A stretch of 64,000 bases of DNA from Mytilus californianus. Lineage: Eukaryota > Mollusca > Bivalvia > Mytilida > Mytilidae. Positions 1 to 10,255 of this stretch are shown piece after piece. The stretch spans positions 2,604,001-2,668,000 of the forward strand of contig NW_026262648.1 of NCBI RefSeq assembly GCF_021869535.1, given 5' to 3'. Position 1 is the first letter of the stretch. The number at the start of each line of letters is the position of its first letter. The position numbers were made by a program, and so were the translations under genes. The notes beneath the pieces were generated by a model, which was not told where the DNA came from, did no database searches, and worked only from the letters and a program-made list of their open reading frames with translations.

Positions 1-324
1 CTCACAATGTCAGGATAAATCCTAATAAAGTCGTGAAGTTTAACGAAAATTTGGCAGTTAAAACTTTAAACTAAACAAAATCGTGAGCTTTCCTATCTTC
101 CGCCTGAAATTTAATTGTTATTGAAGGAAAACTAATAGATATGTAGCAAGAATATTTGATGTGGGGATCTTTGTGTTTCACTGACATGTAACTTGAACGA
201 GAAACAGGATTCAAGAATTTCTCCCTTGCATCCACACAGTTTGAAATCAGTTTCTTTCAATTGACACAAACGTTGAATGTGAGACCTTCTTAATATTTCT
301 AGAAAATTGCAGCAAAAATACATA

Positions 325-396
325 TGACCCCGACGTGATTCGAACACGCAACCTTCTGATCTGGAGTCAGACGCGCTACCGTTGCGCCACGGAGTC
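325..396 (-). tRNA. tRNA-Trp-CCA: tRNA-Trp (CCA), unit 1
   Basis: A 72-nt cloverleaf. Acceptor strands GACTCCG/CGGGGTC pair with one G-U. The D stem is GCGC/GCGC. The anticodon stem TCTGA/TCAGA carries loop CTCCAGA with anticodon CCA. The T arm GCGTG-TTCGAAT-CACGT provides the B box, and A73 is the discriminator. It is very close to the vertebrate cytosolic tRNA-Trp as I remember it. A TTTTT run about 8 nt past the 3' end (plus-strand AAAAA near 315) is a good Pol III terminator. No intron. It decodes UGG. Confidence 0.97.
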
Positions 397-792
397 CTTC
401 TTCCAACCAGATGGAATTTTCAGTCTATAACGCTCAGGTTATTATCGATCTGTCTAAACTTGCACCCCTCCTTTCGGCTGTGAAATTAAAATCGTGTTTT
501 CTGTGCTTTTAGCAAAAGTATACGATTCAAGACTAATCAATCTAATTTATAGACAAAATATACATGAAAAACTTAAATATTAAAAATGTCGCCTCCGGCT
601 ACCATCCAAAATTGTTCGGCATTTAACTCTAGTTACAATATCTTACAGAGGCTTAGTTTCCTTATTCAGACTTGCCAATAAAGAATTAAGAACTTATAAG
701 ATTACTTCCGTATGACGATGTGGCAATTACGACAGGTTGTTGCTGCACCTGGTATTAAGTATAAAGGAGTTAATTTTGGACGAAGGTATCAA

Positions 793-874
793 GTCGTCGT
801 GGCCGAGTGGTTAAGGCGATAGACTAGAAATCTATTGGGGTCTCCCCGCACAGGTTCGAATCCTGTCGACGACG
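793..874 (+). tRNA. tRNA-Ser-AGA: tRNA-Ser (AGA), unit 1
   Basis: An 82-nt type II tRNA. Acceptor GTCGTCG/CGACGAC pairs perfectly with discriminator G. The anticodon stem ATAGA/TCTAT carries loop CTAGAAA with anticodon AGA (expected to be read as IGA). A long variable arm GGGG-TCT-CCCC and T arm ACAGG-TTCGAAT-CCTGT follow. A box TGGCCGAGTGG and B box GGTTCGAATCC are intact. TTTTT lies about 5 nt downstream as the Pol III terminator. This unit has a G at the base six before the gene (gaaggtatc) where other units have T. Confidence 0.97.
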
Positions 875-1394
875 CAGACTTTTTGATGTCAACTTTTTGT
901 AATAAATGACACACTGCTCATGTAGGAATCAAAGTTACCGGTAAGTTCACCATAGAAGATACTGTCCTGAAAACGACCAGTCACCTTTCGAAATGAATTG
1001 AGAACTTATATGACATATTTCATTCAGTTTAACTTTTGAGGAAGACCGCTAAGACAGCATAGAGGAAGCACTCACAATGTCAGGATAAATCCTAATAAAG
1101 TCGTGAAGTTTAACGAAAATTTGGCAGTTAAAACTTTAAACTAAACAAAATCGTGAGCTTTCCTATCTTCCGCCTGAAATTTAATTGTTATTGAAGGAAA
1201 ACTAATAGATATGTAGCAAGACTATTTGATGTGGGGATCTTTGTGTTTCACTGACATGTAACTTGAACGAGAAACAGGATTCAAGAATTTCTCCCTTGCA
1301 TCCACACAGTTTGAAATCAGTTTCTTTCAATTGACACAAACGTTGAATGTGAGACCTTCTTAATATTTCTAGAAAATTGCAGCAAAAATACATA

Positions 1395-1456
1395 TGACCC
1401 CGAACACGCAACCTTCTGATCTGGAGTCAGACGCGCTACCGTTGCGCCACGGAGTC
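1395..1456 (-). pseudogene. tRNA-Trp pseudogene, 10-bp T-arm deletion, unit 2
   Basis: Matches the neighbouring tRNA-Trp genes but is 62 nt instead of 72. Ten bases of the T stem and loop are missing between two CGA triplets of the normal sequence, which removes half the B box and one side of the T stem. Acceptor, D arm and anticodon arm are intact. Both folding and Pol III transcription should fail. Confidence 0.95.
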
Positions 1457-1846
1457 CTTCTTCCAACCAGATGGAATTTTCAGTCTATAACGCTCAGGTT
1501 ATTATCGATCTGTCTAAACTTACACCCCTCCTTTCGGCTGTGAAATTAAAATCGTGTTTTCTGTGCTTTTAGCAAAAGTATACGATTCAAGACTAATCAA
1601 TCTAATTTATAGACAAAATATACAAGAAAAACATTAAAAATGTCGCCTCCGGCTACCATCCAAAATTGTTCGGCATTTAACTCTAGTTACAATATCTTAC
1701 AGAGGCTTAGTTTCCTTATTCAGACTTGCCAATAAAGAATTAAGAACTTATAAGATTACTTCCGTATGACGATGTGGCAATTACGACAGGTTGTTGCTGC
1801 ACCTGGTATTAAGTATAAAGGAGTTAATTTTGGACGAATGTATCAA

Positions 1847-2280
1847 GTCGTCGTGGCCGAGTGGTTAAGGCGATAGACCTATCACATTCCAATGTAAAAT
1901 TATCGATCGCATTTAGGTGTGTTCGACTTTTGAAAATATTTTAGAGTTGTCTCGCTTTCAATATATAACTTATATTGAATCTGTCCTGTTCAATTCATAT
2001 ACCCTTTTGATGAATGAATCACTATAAAATAAATTGGGACTAATATGCTATACCATTTTTAAAGTTTTTAACGTGTCTCATCTAGATGTATTTTATTTTT
2101 TACTAATGTAGGAGGATAACTACTAACAACTCTGTATATAGAAAACTTCTCACCAATGAGGAATGTCTCATGGTGACAGTATGTAAATATGTAATAAAAA
2201 TTTTATTAATGAAAAAAAAAGGCGATAGACTAGAAATCTATTGGGGTCTCCCCGCACAGGTTCGAATCCTGTCGACGACG
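1847..2280 (+). pseudogene. tRNA-Ser (AGA) gene split by insertion, unit 2
   Basis: The 5' part (1847-1878) runs through the A box to base C32. Then comes a 342-bp insert (1879-2220), then GGCGATAGAC repeated and the rest of the gene to 2280. Both halves are otherwise perfect. The insert contains T runs that should stop Pol III, so a functional tRNA is unlikely. This unit is therefore broken in both of its tRNA genes. Confidence 0.96.
1879..2220 (+). mobile_element. Poly(A)-tailed retroinsert in tRNA-Ser, copy 1
   Basis: A 342-bp insert ending in AATAAA-like sequence and nine A's, flanked by the 10-bp duplication GGCGATAGAC (1869-1878 and 2221-2230; up to 12 bp if AA is counted). Poly(A) end and target duplication indicate target-primed reverse transcription, as for a 5'-truncated LINE tail, a SINE or a processed transcript. 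No open frame of note, no A/B box of its own, and no match to the LINE at 55.4-59.7 kb that I can see. Copy 1 has G where copies 2 and 3 have A in 'catggtRacag'. Confidence 0.9.
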
Positions 2281-2800
2281 CAGACTTTTTGATGTCAACT
2301 TTTTGTAATAAATGACACACTGCTCATGTAGGAATCAAAGTTACCGGTAAGTTCACCATAGAAGATACTGTCCTGAAAACGACCAGTCACCTTTCGAAAT
2401 GAATTGAGAACTTATATGACATATTTCATTCAGTTTAACTTTTGAGGAAGACCGCTAAGACAGCATAGAGGAAGCACTCACAATGTCAGGATAAATCCTA
2501 ATAAAGTCGTGAAGTTGAACGAAAATTTGGCAGTTAAAACTTTAAACTAAACAAAATCGTGAGCTTTCCTATCTTCCGCCTGAAATTTAATTGTTATTGA
2601 AGGAAAACTAATAGATATGTAGCAAGACTATTTGATGTGGGGATCTTTGTGTTTCACTGACATGTAACTTGAACGAGAAACAGGATTCAAGAATTTCTCC
2701 CTTGCATCCACACAGTTTGAAATCAGTTTCTTTCAATTGACACAAACGTTGAATGTGAGACCTTCTTAATATTTCTAGAAAATTGCAGCAAAAATACATA

Positions 2801-2872
2801 TGACCCCGACGTGATTCGAACACGCAACCTTCTGATCTGGAGTCAGACGCGCTACCGTTGCGCCACGGAGTC
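2801..2872 (-). tRNA. tRNA-Trp-CCA: tRNA-Trp (CCA), unit 3
   Basis: Intact and identical to the unit 1 copy. The unit's flank carries the 'gttgaac' and 'gactatt' variants that recur only in unit 6. Confidence 0.97.
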
Positions 2873-3268
2873 CTTCTTCCAACCAGATGGAATTTTCAGT
2901 CTATAACGCTCAGGTTATTATCGATCTGTCTAAACTTGCACCCCTCCTTTCGGCTGTGAAATTAAAATCGTGTTTTCTGTGCTTTTAGCAAAAGTATACG
3001 ATTCAAGACTAATCAATCTAATTTATAGACAAAATATGCAAGAAAAACTTAAATATTAAAAATGTCGCCTCCGGCTACCATCCAAAATTGTTCGGCATTT
3101 AACTCTAGTTACAATATCTTACAGAGGCTTAGTTTCCTTATTCAGACTTGCCAATAAGGAATTAAGAACTTATAAGATTACTTCCGTATGACGATGTGGC
3201 AATTACGACAGGTTGTTGCTGCACCTGGTATTAAGTATAAAGGAGTTAATTTTGGACGAATGTATCAA

Positions 3269-3350
3269 GTCGTCGTGGCCGAGTGGTTAAGGCGATAGAC
3301 TAGAAATCTATTGGGGTCTCCCCGCACAGGTTCGAATCCTGTCGACGACG
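3269..3350 (+). tRNA. tRNA-Ser-AGA: tRNA-Ser (AGA), unit 3
   Basis: Intact 82-nt gene with a five-T terminator, lying between two units whose tRNA-Ser genes are split. Confidence 0.97.
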
Positions 3351-3870
3351 CAGACTTTTTGATGTCAACTTTTTGTAATAAATGACACACTGCTCATGTA
3401 GGAATCAACGTTACCGGTAAGTTCACCATAGAAGATACTGTCCTGAAAACGACCAGTCACCTTTCGAAATGAATTGAGAACTTATATGACATATTTCATT
3501 CAGTTTAACTTTTGAGGAAGACCGCTAAGACAGCATAGAGGAAGCACTCACAATGTCAGGATAAATCCTAATAAAGTCGTGAAGTTTAACGAAAATTTGG
3601 CAGTTAAAACTTTAAACTAAACAAAATCGTGAGCTTTCCTATCTTCCGCCTGAAATTTAATTGTTATTGAAGGAAAACTAATAGATATGTAGCAAGAATA
3701 TTTGATGTGGGGATCTTTGTGTTTCACTGACATGTAACTTGAACGAGAAACAGGATTCAAGAATTTCTCCCTTGCATCCACACAGTTTGAAATCAGTTTC
3801 TTTCAATTGACACAAACGTTGAATGTGAGACCTTCTTAATATTTCTAGAAAATTGCAGCAAAAATACATA

Positions 3871-3942
3871 TGACCCCGACGTGATTCGAACACGCAACCT
3901 TCTGATCTGGAGTCAGACGCGCTACCGTTGCGCCACGGAGTC
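3871..3942 (-). tRNA. tRNA-Trp-CCA: tRNA-Trp (CCA), unit 4
   Basis: Intact, in a unit whose tRNA-Ser is split. Confidence 0.97.
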
Positions 3943-4338
3943 CTTCTTCCAACCAGATGGAATTTTCAGTCTATAACGCTCAGGTTATTATCGATCTGTC
4001 TAAACTTGCACCCCTCCTTTCGGCTGTGAAATTAAAATCGTTTTTTCTGTGCTTTTAGCAAAAGTATACGATTCAAGACTAATCAATCTAATTTATAGAC
4101 AAAATATACAAGAAAAACTTAAACATTAAAAATGTCGCCTCCGGCTACCATCCAAAATTGTTCGGCATTTAACTCTAGTTACAATATCTTACAGAGGCTT
4201 AGTTTCCTTATTCAGACTTGCCAATAAAGAATTAAGAACTTATAAGATTACTTCCGTATGACGATGTGGCAATTACGACAGGTTGTTGCTGCACCTGGTA
4301 TTAAGTATAAAGGAGTTAATTTTGGACGAATGTATCAA

Positions 4339-4772
4339 GTCGTCGTGGCCGAGTGGTTAAGGCGATAGACCTATCACATTCCAATGTAAAATTATCGATC
4401 GCATTTAGGTGTGTTCGACTTTTGAAAATATTTTAGAGTTGTCTCGCTTTCAATATATAACTTATATTGAATCTGTCCTGTTCAATTCATATACCCTTTT
4501 GATGAATGAATCACTATAAAATAAATTGGGACTAATATGCTATACCATTTTTAAAGTTTTTAACGTGTCTCATCTAGATGTATTTTATTTTTTACTAATG
4601 TAGGAGGATAACTACTAACAACTCTGTATATAGAAAACTTCTCACCAATGAGGAATGTCTCATGGTAACAGTATGTAAATATGTAATAAAAATTTTATTA
4701 ATGAAAAAAAAAGGCGATAGACTAGAAATCTATTGGGGTCTCCCCGCACAGGTTCGAATCCTGTCGACGACG
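4339..4772 (+). pseudogene. tRNA-Ser (AGA) gene split by insertion, unit 4
   Basis: Same break point as unit 2: 5' part 4339-4370, insert 4371-4712, 3' part 4713-4772. Its downstream T run is four T's instead of five, a variant shared with unit 5. Confidence 0.96.
4371..4712 (+). mobile_element. Poly(A)-tailed retroinsert in tRNA-Ser, copy 2
   Basis: 342 bp with nine terminal A's and GGCGATAGAC on both sides. The near identity and identical junctions with copy 1 mean it arose by copying of the unit, not by a new insertion. Confidence 0.9.
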
Positions 4773-5291
4773 CAGACTTTTGATGTCAACTTTTTGTAAT
4801 AAATGACACACTGCTCATGTAGGAATCAAAGTTACCGGTAAGTTCACCATAGAAGATACTGTCCTGAAAACGACCAGTCACCTTTCGAAATGAATTGAGA
4901 ACTTATATGACATATTTCATTCAGTTTAACTTTTGAGGAAGACCGCTAAGACAGCATAGAGGAAGCACTCACAATGTCAGGATAAATCCTAATAAAGTCG
5001 TGAAGTTTAACGAAAATTTGGCAGTTAAAACTTTAAACTAAACAAAATCGTGAGCTTTCCTATCTTCCGCCTGAAATTTAATTGTTATTGAAGGAAAACT
5101 AATAGATATGTAGCAAGAATATTTGATGTGGGGATCTTTGTGTTTCACTGACATGTAACTTGAACGAGAAACAGGATTCAAGAATTTCTCCCTTGCATCC
5201 ACACAGTTTGAAATCAGTTTCTTTCAATTGACACAAACGTTGAATGTGAGACCTTCTTAATATTTCTAGAAAATTGCAGCAAAAATACATA

Positions 5292-5363
5292 TGACCCCGA
5301 CGTGATTCGAACACGCAACCTTCTGATCTGGAGTCAGACGCGCTACCGTTGCGCCACGGAGTC
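5292..5363 (-). tRNA. tRNA-Trp-CCA: tRNA-Trp (CCA), unit 5
   Basis: Intact; lies 140 bp left of the 4.5-kb DNA element. Confidence 0.97.
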
Positions 5364-5502
5364 CTTCTTCCAACCAGATGGAATTTTCAGTCTATAACGC
5401 TCAGGTTATTATCGATCTGTCTAAACTTGCACCCCTCCTTTCGGCTGTGAAATTAAAATCGTTTTTTCTGTGCTTTTAGCAAAAGTATACGATTCAAGAC
5501 TA

Positions 5503-6010
5503 CCCAGCAAACACACAACATTTTAAAAACATTTTTTAAATGTCATATGGACGTCTCTCACAAAATATTTCAATAAGATATCATTTAAACTTAAAAAAAA
5601 ATGTTTATTTTATTGTTTTTGAAATGTTTTATTTCTAACATTTAAGTAAAATGTTTTTACAACATTAACAAAATATTATTTGCTAATATCTTTTATTCAT
5701 GTTCTCAAACATTGCTCTAAAATATCCCGTAGATATTTTATAATATAAAAAAATAATATTTTCTGCAATTGGTATTTTATATTTTAACAACATTTAGAGT
5801 AAATATTTTCCAAATATCCAAAAAACATTCTGCAAAAAAATGTTTTACAGAAAATATAGTTTTGCTATTTGCATAAAATGTTTTATAACGTAAAATTAAA
5901 ATGTTTACATAAAACATCAGAAAAATATCAGCTAAATGTTTTCTATAAAATATTCTGACATACACATTACTTAATAGTCTTACTGATATTTTATTCAACA
6001 TTTTACGGAT
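5503..6010. repeat. Left subterminal region of the TIR element
   Basis: Dense repeated AACATTTT/AAATGTTTT motifs, about one per 15-25 bp, in both orientations. This creates spurious open frames on the minus strand. It is matched by 9,600-9,996 at the other end. Confidence 0.75.
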
Positions 6011-6582
6011 ATAAAGATAACATTTTATTTAAACTTTATTCAAAACCCCACAAACAACGTTTTGTGGAATAAGCTCGTTTTTTCCAGGATAAGATATAGT
6101 ACTACATTTCATCAATATCATGACAAGCAAGATATTATGGTTGAAAGCCTTAATTGATATCTTGAAGATCCTTGAAGTCAGATTTTATTCCTTCTTATAT
6201 TAATATTCAAAAGAGTCAACATTAAATTAAGCAATAATGTATTAATAAACAATCACCGTTCTTTAATGTTTATTCATTTCGTTCGTGTATATTTTAGAAA
6301 TTAAGAAATGAAAACTGTAACTGTACTAAGTTCAATTTTCGTATCGTTTATATGCCTTACGGAAAACCGACCTTTTCCGGAATCGACTTTTGTTTTATCA
6401 CCGGAAATGATTTTGAAATTTGAATTTCAAAACGAAGGCAGGATATCAACAAAGAGAGCCAAGAAAATTGTTTGTTACGCGATATATACTCACTTGGTAA
6501 GAATGATTAATCTGTTAAGATGAAACTTGTGCATTCATTGTGTGTGTTCAATCATAATCGGAACCAAATTACATCTGTTTCT

Positions 6583-6724
6583 GGAGGTGCGGATCAAGGT
6601 TTTGAAAAAAAGGGGGCCCCTGCCCAAGGCAAGCAAACGTTTGGAGTGATACTTGTAAATAGTCTTAACATTTATCTTATAAGTAGCTCCATAAGGGGGT
6701 CGGGGCCCCTAAATCCGCCACTGT
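6583..6724. repeat. Short repeat with GGGGCCCC ends inside the TIR element
   Basis: A GC-rich pair of blocks (GCGGATCAAGG...GGGGGCCCC and GGGGCCCC...ATCCGCCACTG) in inverted arrangement around a 90-bp AT-rich core. It looks like a small palindromic mobile element, but no target duplication is clear. Confidence 0.35.
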
Positions 6725-6812
6725 TCAAGCATCTACGTGCACCAAATATGAATTTGTTAATTGATATAAAAAAATTATAAGGATATGTGGCTTGTGTGTT
6801 TGATTGCCAATA

Positions 6813-7173
6813 CACCTTATCGCTATTTGTCCGCCATTACTGGCCATGGACATCACAAAAGTTCCCGTAAAATGTTGACGTCATATTAGAAAATATTTGA
6901 CACCACAATTGAAAGTAATACACCTTATCGCTATTTGTCCGCCATTACAGGACATCACACAACTGTCACAAGTTCCCTTAAAATTTTGACATCATCATAA
7001 AAAATATCTGATGCCACAATGGAAAAGTGATTGTTGTTTGACGTCAAAAGTTCAAGCAGGAAAGATTCTCGGGTCACGCGGGAATAGCGATAAGGTGTAT
7101 TATTGTATGACGTATGCTGACGTGAAAAGTTCAAGCGGGACAGATTTTCAAATACTGAAATAGCGATAAGGTG
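6813..7173. mobile_element. MITE nested inside a second copy of the same MITE
   Basis: The outer ends CACCTTATCGCTATT (6813) and AATAGCGATAAGGTG (to 7173) are flanked by TA. A second pair of the same inverted repeats (6921 and to 7097) lies in the middle, again flanked by TA. Left arms (about 108 bp) resemble each other, as do right arms (about 75 bp). Removing the inner 177-bp element plus one TA leaves an outer element of 182 bp. Confidence 0.8.
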
Positions 7174-7688
7174 TATGAGACAGCTATCCACCAGAATTTA
7201 AATGACTTGGATAAAACAAATTATAGGTCACTGTACGGCTTTCAAAACTGAGAAAACCAATGCCATATAGTCCACTTTGAAGCCTTGACGAACAAATGTT
7301 AAATTTCTCTCAACACAATTGAAACAAAACAACTAACTGCCTACATTAAATACATACATGTATTATGAAAAAGAAATTTGACAGACTTAAACCAACAACA
7401 ACTTTTGCAATAAGCATGACTCAATACCTTGTTTCCGAGGCACACAAACAAGTTACAATAACACTAATATAAGCACCATTTGAATATGGAGATTTTTTTT
7501 TCTAGTAAAATCAGTGTATGTATGTATTTGCAAAACAGTAAATTAAATTTCCCTCAACAGCTTAATGAACATTACAAAGACTATGTAAGACTTCAGCACA
7601 AGCAAGATAATATAAACTGTTGCTTAAAATTATATTTATTGCTTCATACACACAATGTACATACAATGTATCTTTTATTTTTTAACAG

Positions 7689-7729
7689 GAGCTAAAAGAA
7701 AAGCCACAAAGGACAAGTTCAATATGCAG
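7689..7729 (+). other. Exon-like segment inside the TIR element
   Basis: A pyrimidine-rich acceptor ending in AACAG precedes 41 nt that end in ATGCAG|GT. One frame reads a basic peptide (AKRKATKDKFNMQ) ending in phase 0, another reads ELKEKPQRTSSIC; I cannot choose. Its possible partner is the segment at 8672-8734. It may be a remnant of the element's own gene or of a captured gene. Confidence 0.3.
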
Positions 7730-8671
7730 GTTTACAATTTGGAAGTGTCGCAGGTTCTTTGAAATGTCTACAACCTTTCAGGAGAATTTTTTTTTGAAGT
7801 AAGATTTTCATACAGAATTACTGTTATTCCATATTTAATTCAAATATTTAGCATAAACAATGCATTACATTCAAGATTCAGGGCATACAATACAGAAAAG
7901 ATATCTGGATATTTGAATAAATTATTTTTTTTGTGACAAAATAGAAACAAGTTGTTTATTTAAATCAATCTTTTAGTCCAACAGTGTGCTTTCATAAACA
8001 TATTTGCTTTCCTTTGAAGTTTTTCAAATACATATAAACAACTCATTTAATGACATCTGTGTGTTTCTCAGAAGTTAAGTTATATTATTTTCATCATTGC
8101 GAAAACAATGCGTAACACTTCGATAAGTTATTATGTGCCTATAGTATACTTCTAGGACTGTATCATATGCCCTTAGATACAAATGACAAGTTATAAACTA
8201 TGTCACTCTACAGAGTTTAACACTTAAAAAGGACAATAAGATGTTTAGTGACATTATGTAGCAGGGATTTTAAAGGCCCTTACTTGATACAATGCATTTA
8301 ACATGTTTAATGAAAACTAAAAAAAACCAAGAAAAACAACAGCCTGATTTATACAAAACAATAAAAGAAAAAAAATATGATAGACAACAATCAACGAGTA
8401 TAATGAAATAAGACTCTGGACTGGACACATATCTAGTCTAAAGTTTTTTATGTGGTTTTTTTTTAATAACTAAATGAAGTTCAGCGTGGCATATTGCTCT
8501 CTCTTAACACGGTCAGCCATTTATCGTCCCCTTCCGACAGACTATCATCGTTATTTGTTTCAAAACTTTAAAGGGGAGGGGATGTATATCCTTCAGGCAA
8601 TGTGAATCGTTCTATAATAAAGGAATGTGCAAGAAGTTCATATATGAATGTAAGATTAATTTTTTTTTCAG

Positions 8672-8734
8672 AAGCATGGCACAGCAAGAAAAAGATATAA
8701 GACACTACAAGACATTCCAAGTGATTTTGAATAA
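8672..8734 (+). other. Exon-like terminal segment inside the TIR element
   Basis: A T8-CAG acceptor is followed by 20 sense codons (HGTARKRYKTLQDIPSDFE after the first Lys) and TAA, with AATAAA at 8767-8772. In phase 0 this joins the 7689-7729 segment without a stop. The alternative frame after splicing is also open for a few more codons. Weak candidate for a last exon. Confidence 0.3.
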
Positions 8735-9074
8735 GACAATTGATTGACTTTTTCAATGTATTCTTAAATAAATCAAATAGTTGATGTAAAATGGTGTTTT
8801 GTTCTCATCTGTTCAGCCAATTATCAATGATTATTGACTTAAGATGTAACCCTATTAGAAGTGTAGCGTTTTAGTTTAGAAAGAGAAGTTGTATTGAAAA
8901 ATCTGAATTTGGGACACAAGTTTTAGTCAATGTAACTTGAACTTAAAAATGTGTATAACGTTTGCATAATGTCCAATGGCATATATGTCATGCATGTTCA
9001 GGTTGACATATGCATGATGTGTATAAGATAGGTAATACATTGTACAAGTTAAGAGTGAAAAATTAAACATTATA

Positions 9075-9264
9075 CCATTGTGGTTGGAATGTGGGCTTTC
9101 TTGCACTGTCGGTCGTCTGTCCACCTATATTTGCTGGATTTTGTCCAACAAATATTTTCATCAAGTTCTGTTTTTCCCAAAACTGCTGATAAAGATGAAT
9201 TCATATCTAATGAGCTGCTTGATAGTGATGAACTGTGATGTGTGAACATTTTTGTATCTGGCAC
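9075..9264 (-). other. Coding-like minus-strand segment inside the TIR element
   Basis: A 64-codon open stretch with non-random composition: a Ser-rich start, then TKSSKYRWTDDRQCKKAH, loosely reminiscent of a Myb/SANT-type start. A good ATG context encoding MADTTHQDQATYQ lies upstream at 9404. I could not find the rest of a gene. If real, it would be a DNA-binding accessory protein of the transposon. Confidence 0.25.
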
Positions 9265-9599
9265 CTGTTTCCTGTTTGCTTATACTTTGTATTTCAAAAT
9301 GTTGAATGTTCTCAAATTTTTCATTACTTTAATTAGTAATGCTGATGAACAGAATGACTTCATATTTGGTAAGTGGCTTGATCTTGATGAGTTGTGTCTG
9401 CCATTTTGGATGTGTCAAAATTTGTAGATACTTCTTGTTTTTAGAGACTTTGAATTGTGAATTTCATATGCTTAGCAAAACAACTGATTTATTCTTGTTT
9501 GTATATAGAATTAATCACTGTGTATAAATTAATTTAACTAATGATTTGTAATTTAAAAAAGTAGGAAACTCAATCAAAAGTACAGACATTTTTTTATTG

Positions 9600-9996
9600 A
9601 TATGATCTAGATATCAACCAAAAACACCTTATTAAAACATTTTGAAAACATTTTTTAGGCACAGTCTCACTTGCAAGAAAACATCCAAAAAACATTTTTA
9701 TAACATTATTTGATGTTCATGATATTTTTCAAACGTTCAGAAAATATTTCTAGAAAATATTTTTTAAAAGATTATCAAAATGTTTTATACGCCATTGTTT
9801 TTCACATTATCATGATATTTCTTTACAACATTTTAATTATATTATGCAAATATTTTAGAAAATATATTAGAAAACGTTTTAGCGATATATATTCTACCAT
9901 ACATTTAATGTTTTTCTCACGTTTTTCTGTGATATTTTCATGACATTAGACACAACATTTTAAAAACATTTTAAAGATGTTTTTGTGTTTGCTGGG
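9600..9996. repeat. Right subterminal region of the TIR element
   Basis: Mirror of 5503-6010: many AACATTTT and ATGTTTT motifs ending in GTGTTTGCTGGG. The 77-residue plus-strand frame here is a by-product of the repeats. Confidence 0.75.
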
Positions 9997-10255
9997 TAAT
10001 CAATCTAATTTATAGACAAAATATACAAGAAAAACTTAAACATTAAAAATGTCGCCTCCGGCTACCATCCAAAATTGTTCGGCATTTAACTCTAGTTACA
10101 ATATCTTACAGAGGCTTAGTTTCCTTATTCAGACTTGCCAATAAAGAATTAAGAACTTATAAGATTACTTCCGTATGACGATGTGGCAATTACGACAGGT
10201 TGTTGCTGCACCTGGTATTAAGTATAAAGGAGTTAATTTTGGACGAATGTATCAA

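Larger units (their letters stand above)
5503..9996. mobile_element. 4.5-kb TIR DNA element, TA target duplication, non-autonomous
   Basis: The uninterrupted unit reads GACTAATCAATC at this point; here TA is duplicated (5501-5502 and 9997-9998) around a 4,494-bp insert. Its ends are perfect 12-bp inverted repeats CCCAGCAAACAC...GTGTTTGCTGGG. About 0.4-0.5 kb inside each end is packed with ATGTTTT/AAAACAT-type motifs in both orientations. The middle is ordinary AT-rich DNA with two nested repeats and a few exon-like segments. No open frame exceeds 86 residues and I see no transposase, so it is probably mobilised in trans or is a decayed autonomous copy. TIR plus TA duplication fits several DNA transposon groups; I cannot name the family. 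Confidence 0.9.

Noticed and set aside
132..347. 71-residue minus-strand open frame repeated in every array unit
   Set aside because: Its first codons overlap the 3' end of tRNA-Trp and it recurs only because the unit recurs. No signal, domain or coding bias; it differs between units just as the spacer does.
1847..2280. The split tRNA-Ser as a tRNA with a giant intron
   Set aside because: The break is at 32/33, not 37/38; it has a target duplication and poly(A), and T runs inside would stop Pol III.
5777..6001. Open frames in the arms of the TIR element (also 9710-9943)
   Set aside because: Low-complexity products of the ATGTTTT-type motifs, not proteins.
6308..6523. Signal-peptide-like frame (MKTVTVLSSIFVSFIC) with a GTAAGA donor at 6,497
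   Set aside because: It could join the exon-like segment at 7,689 in phase 0, but the frame after that join conflicts with the better last-exon reading; too weak to call.
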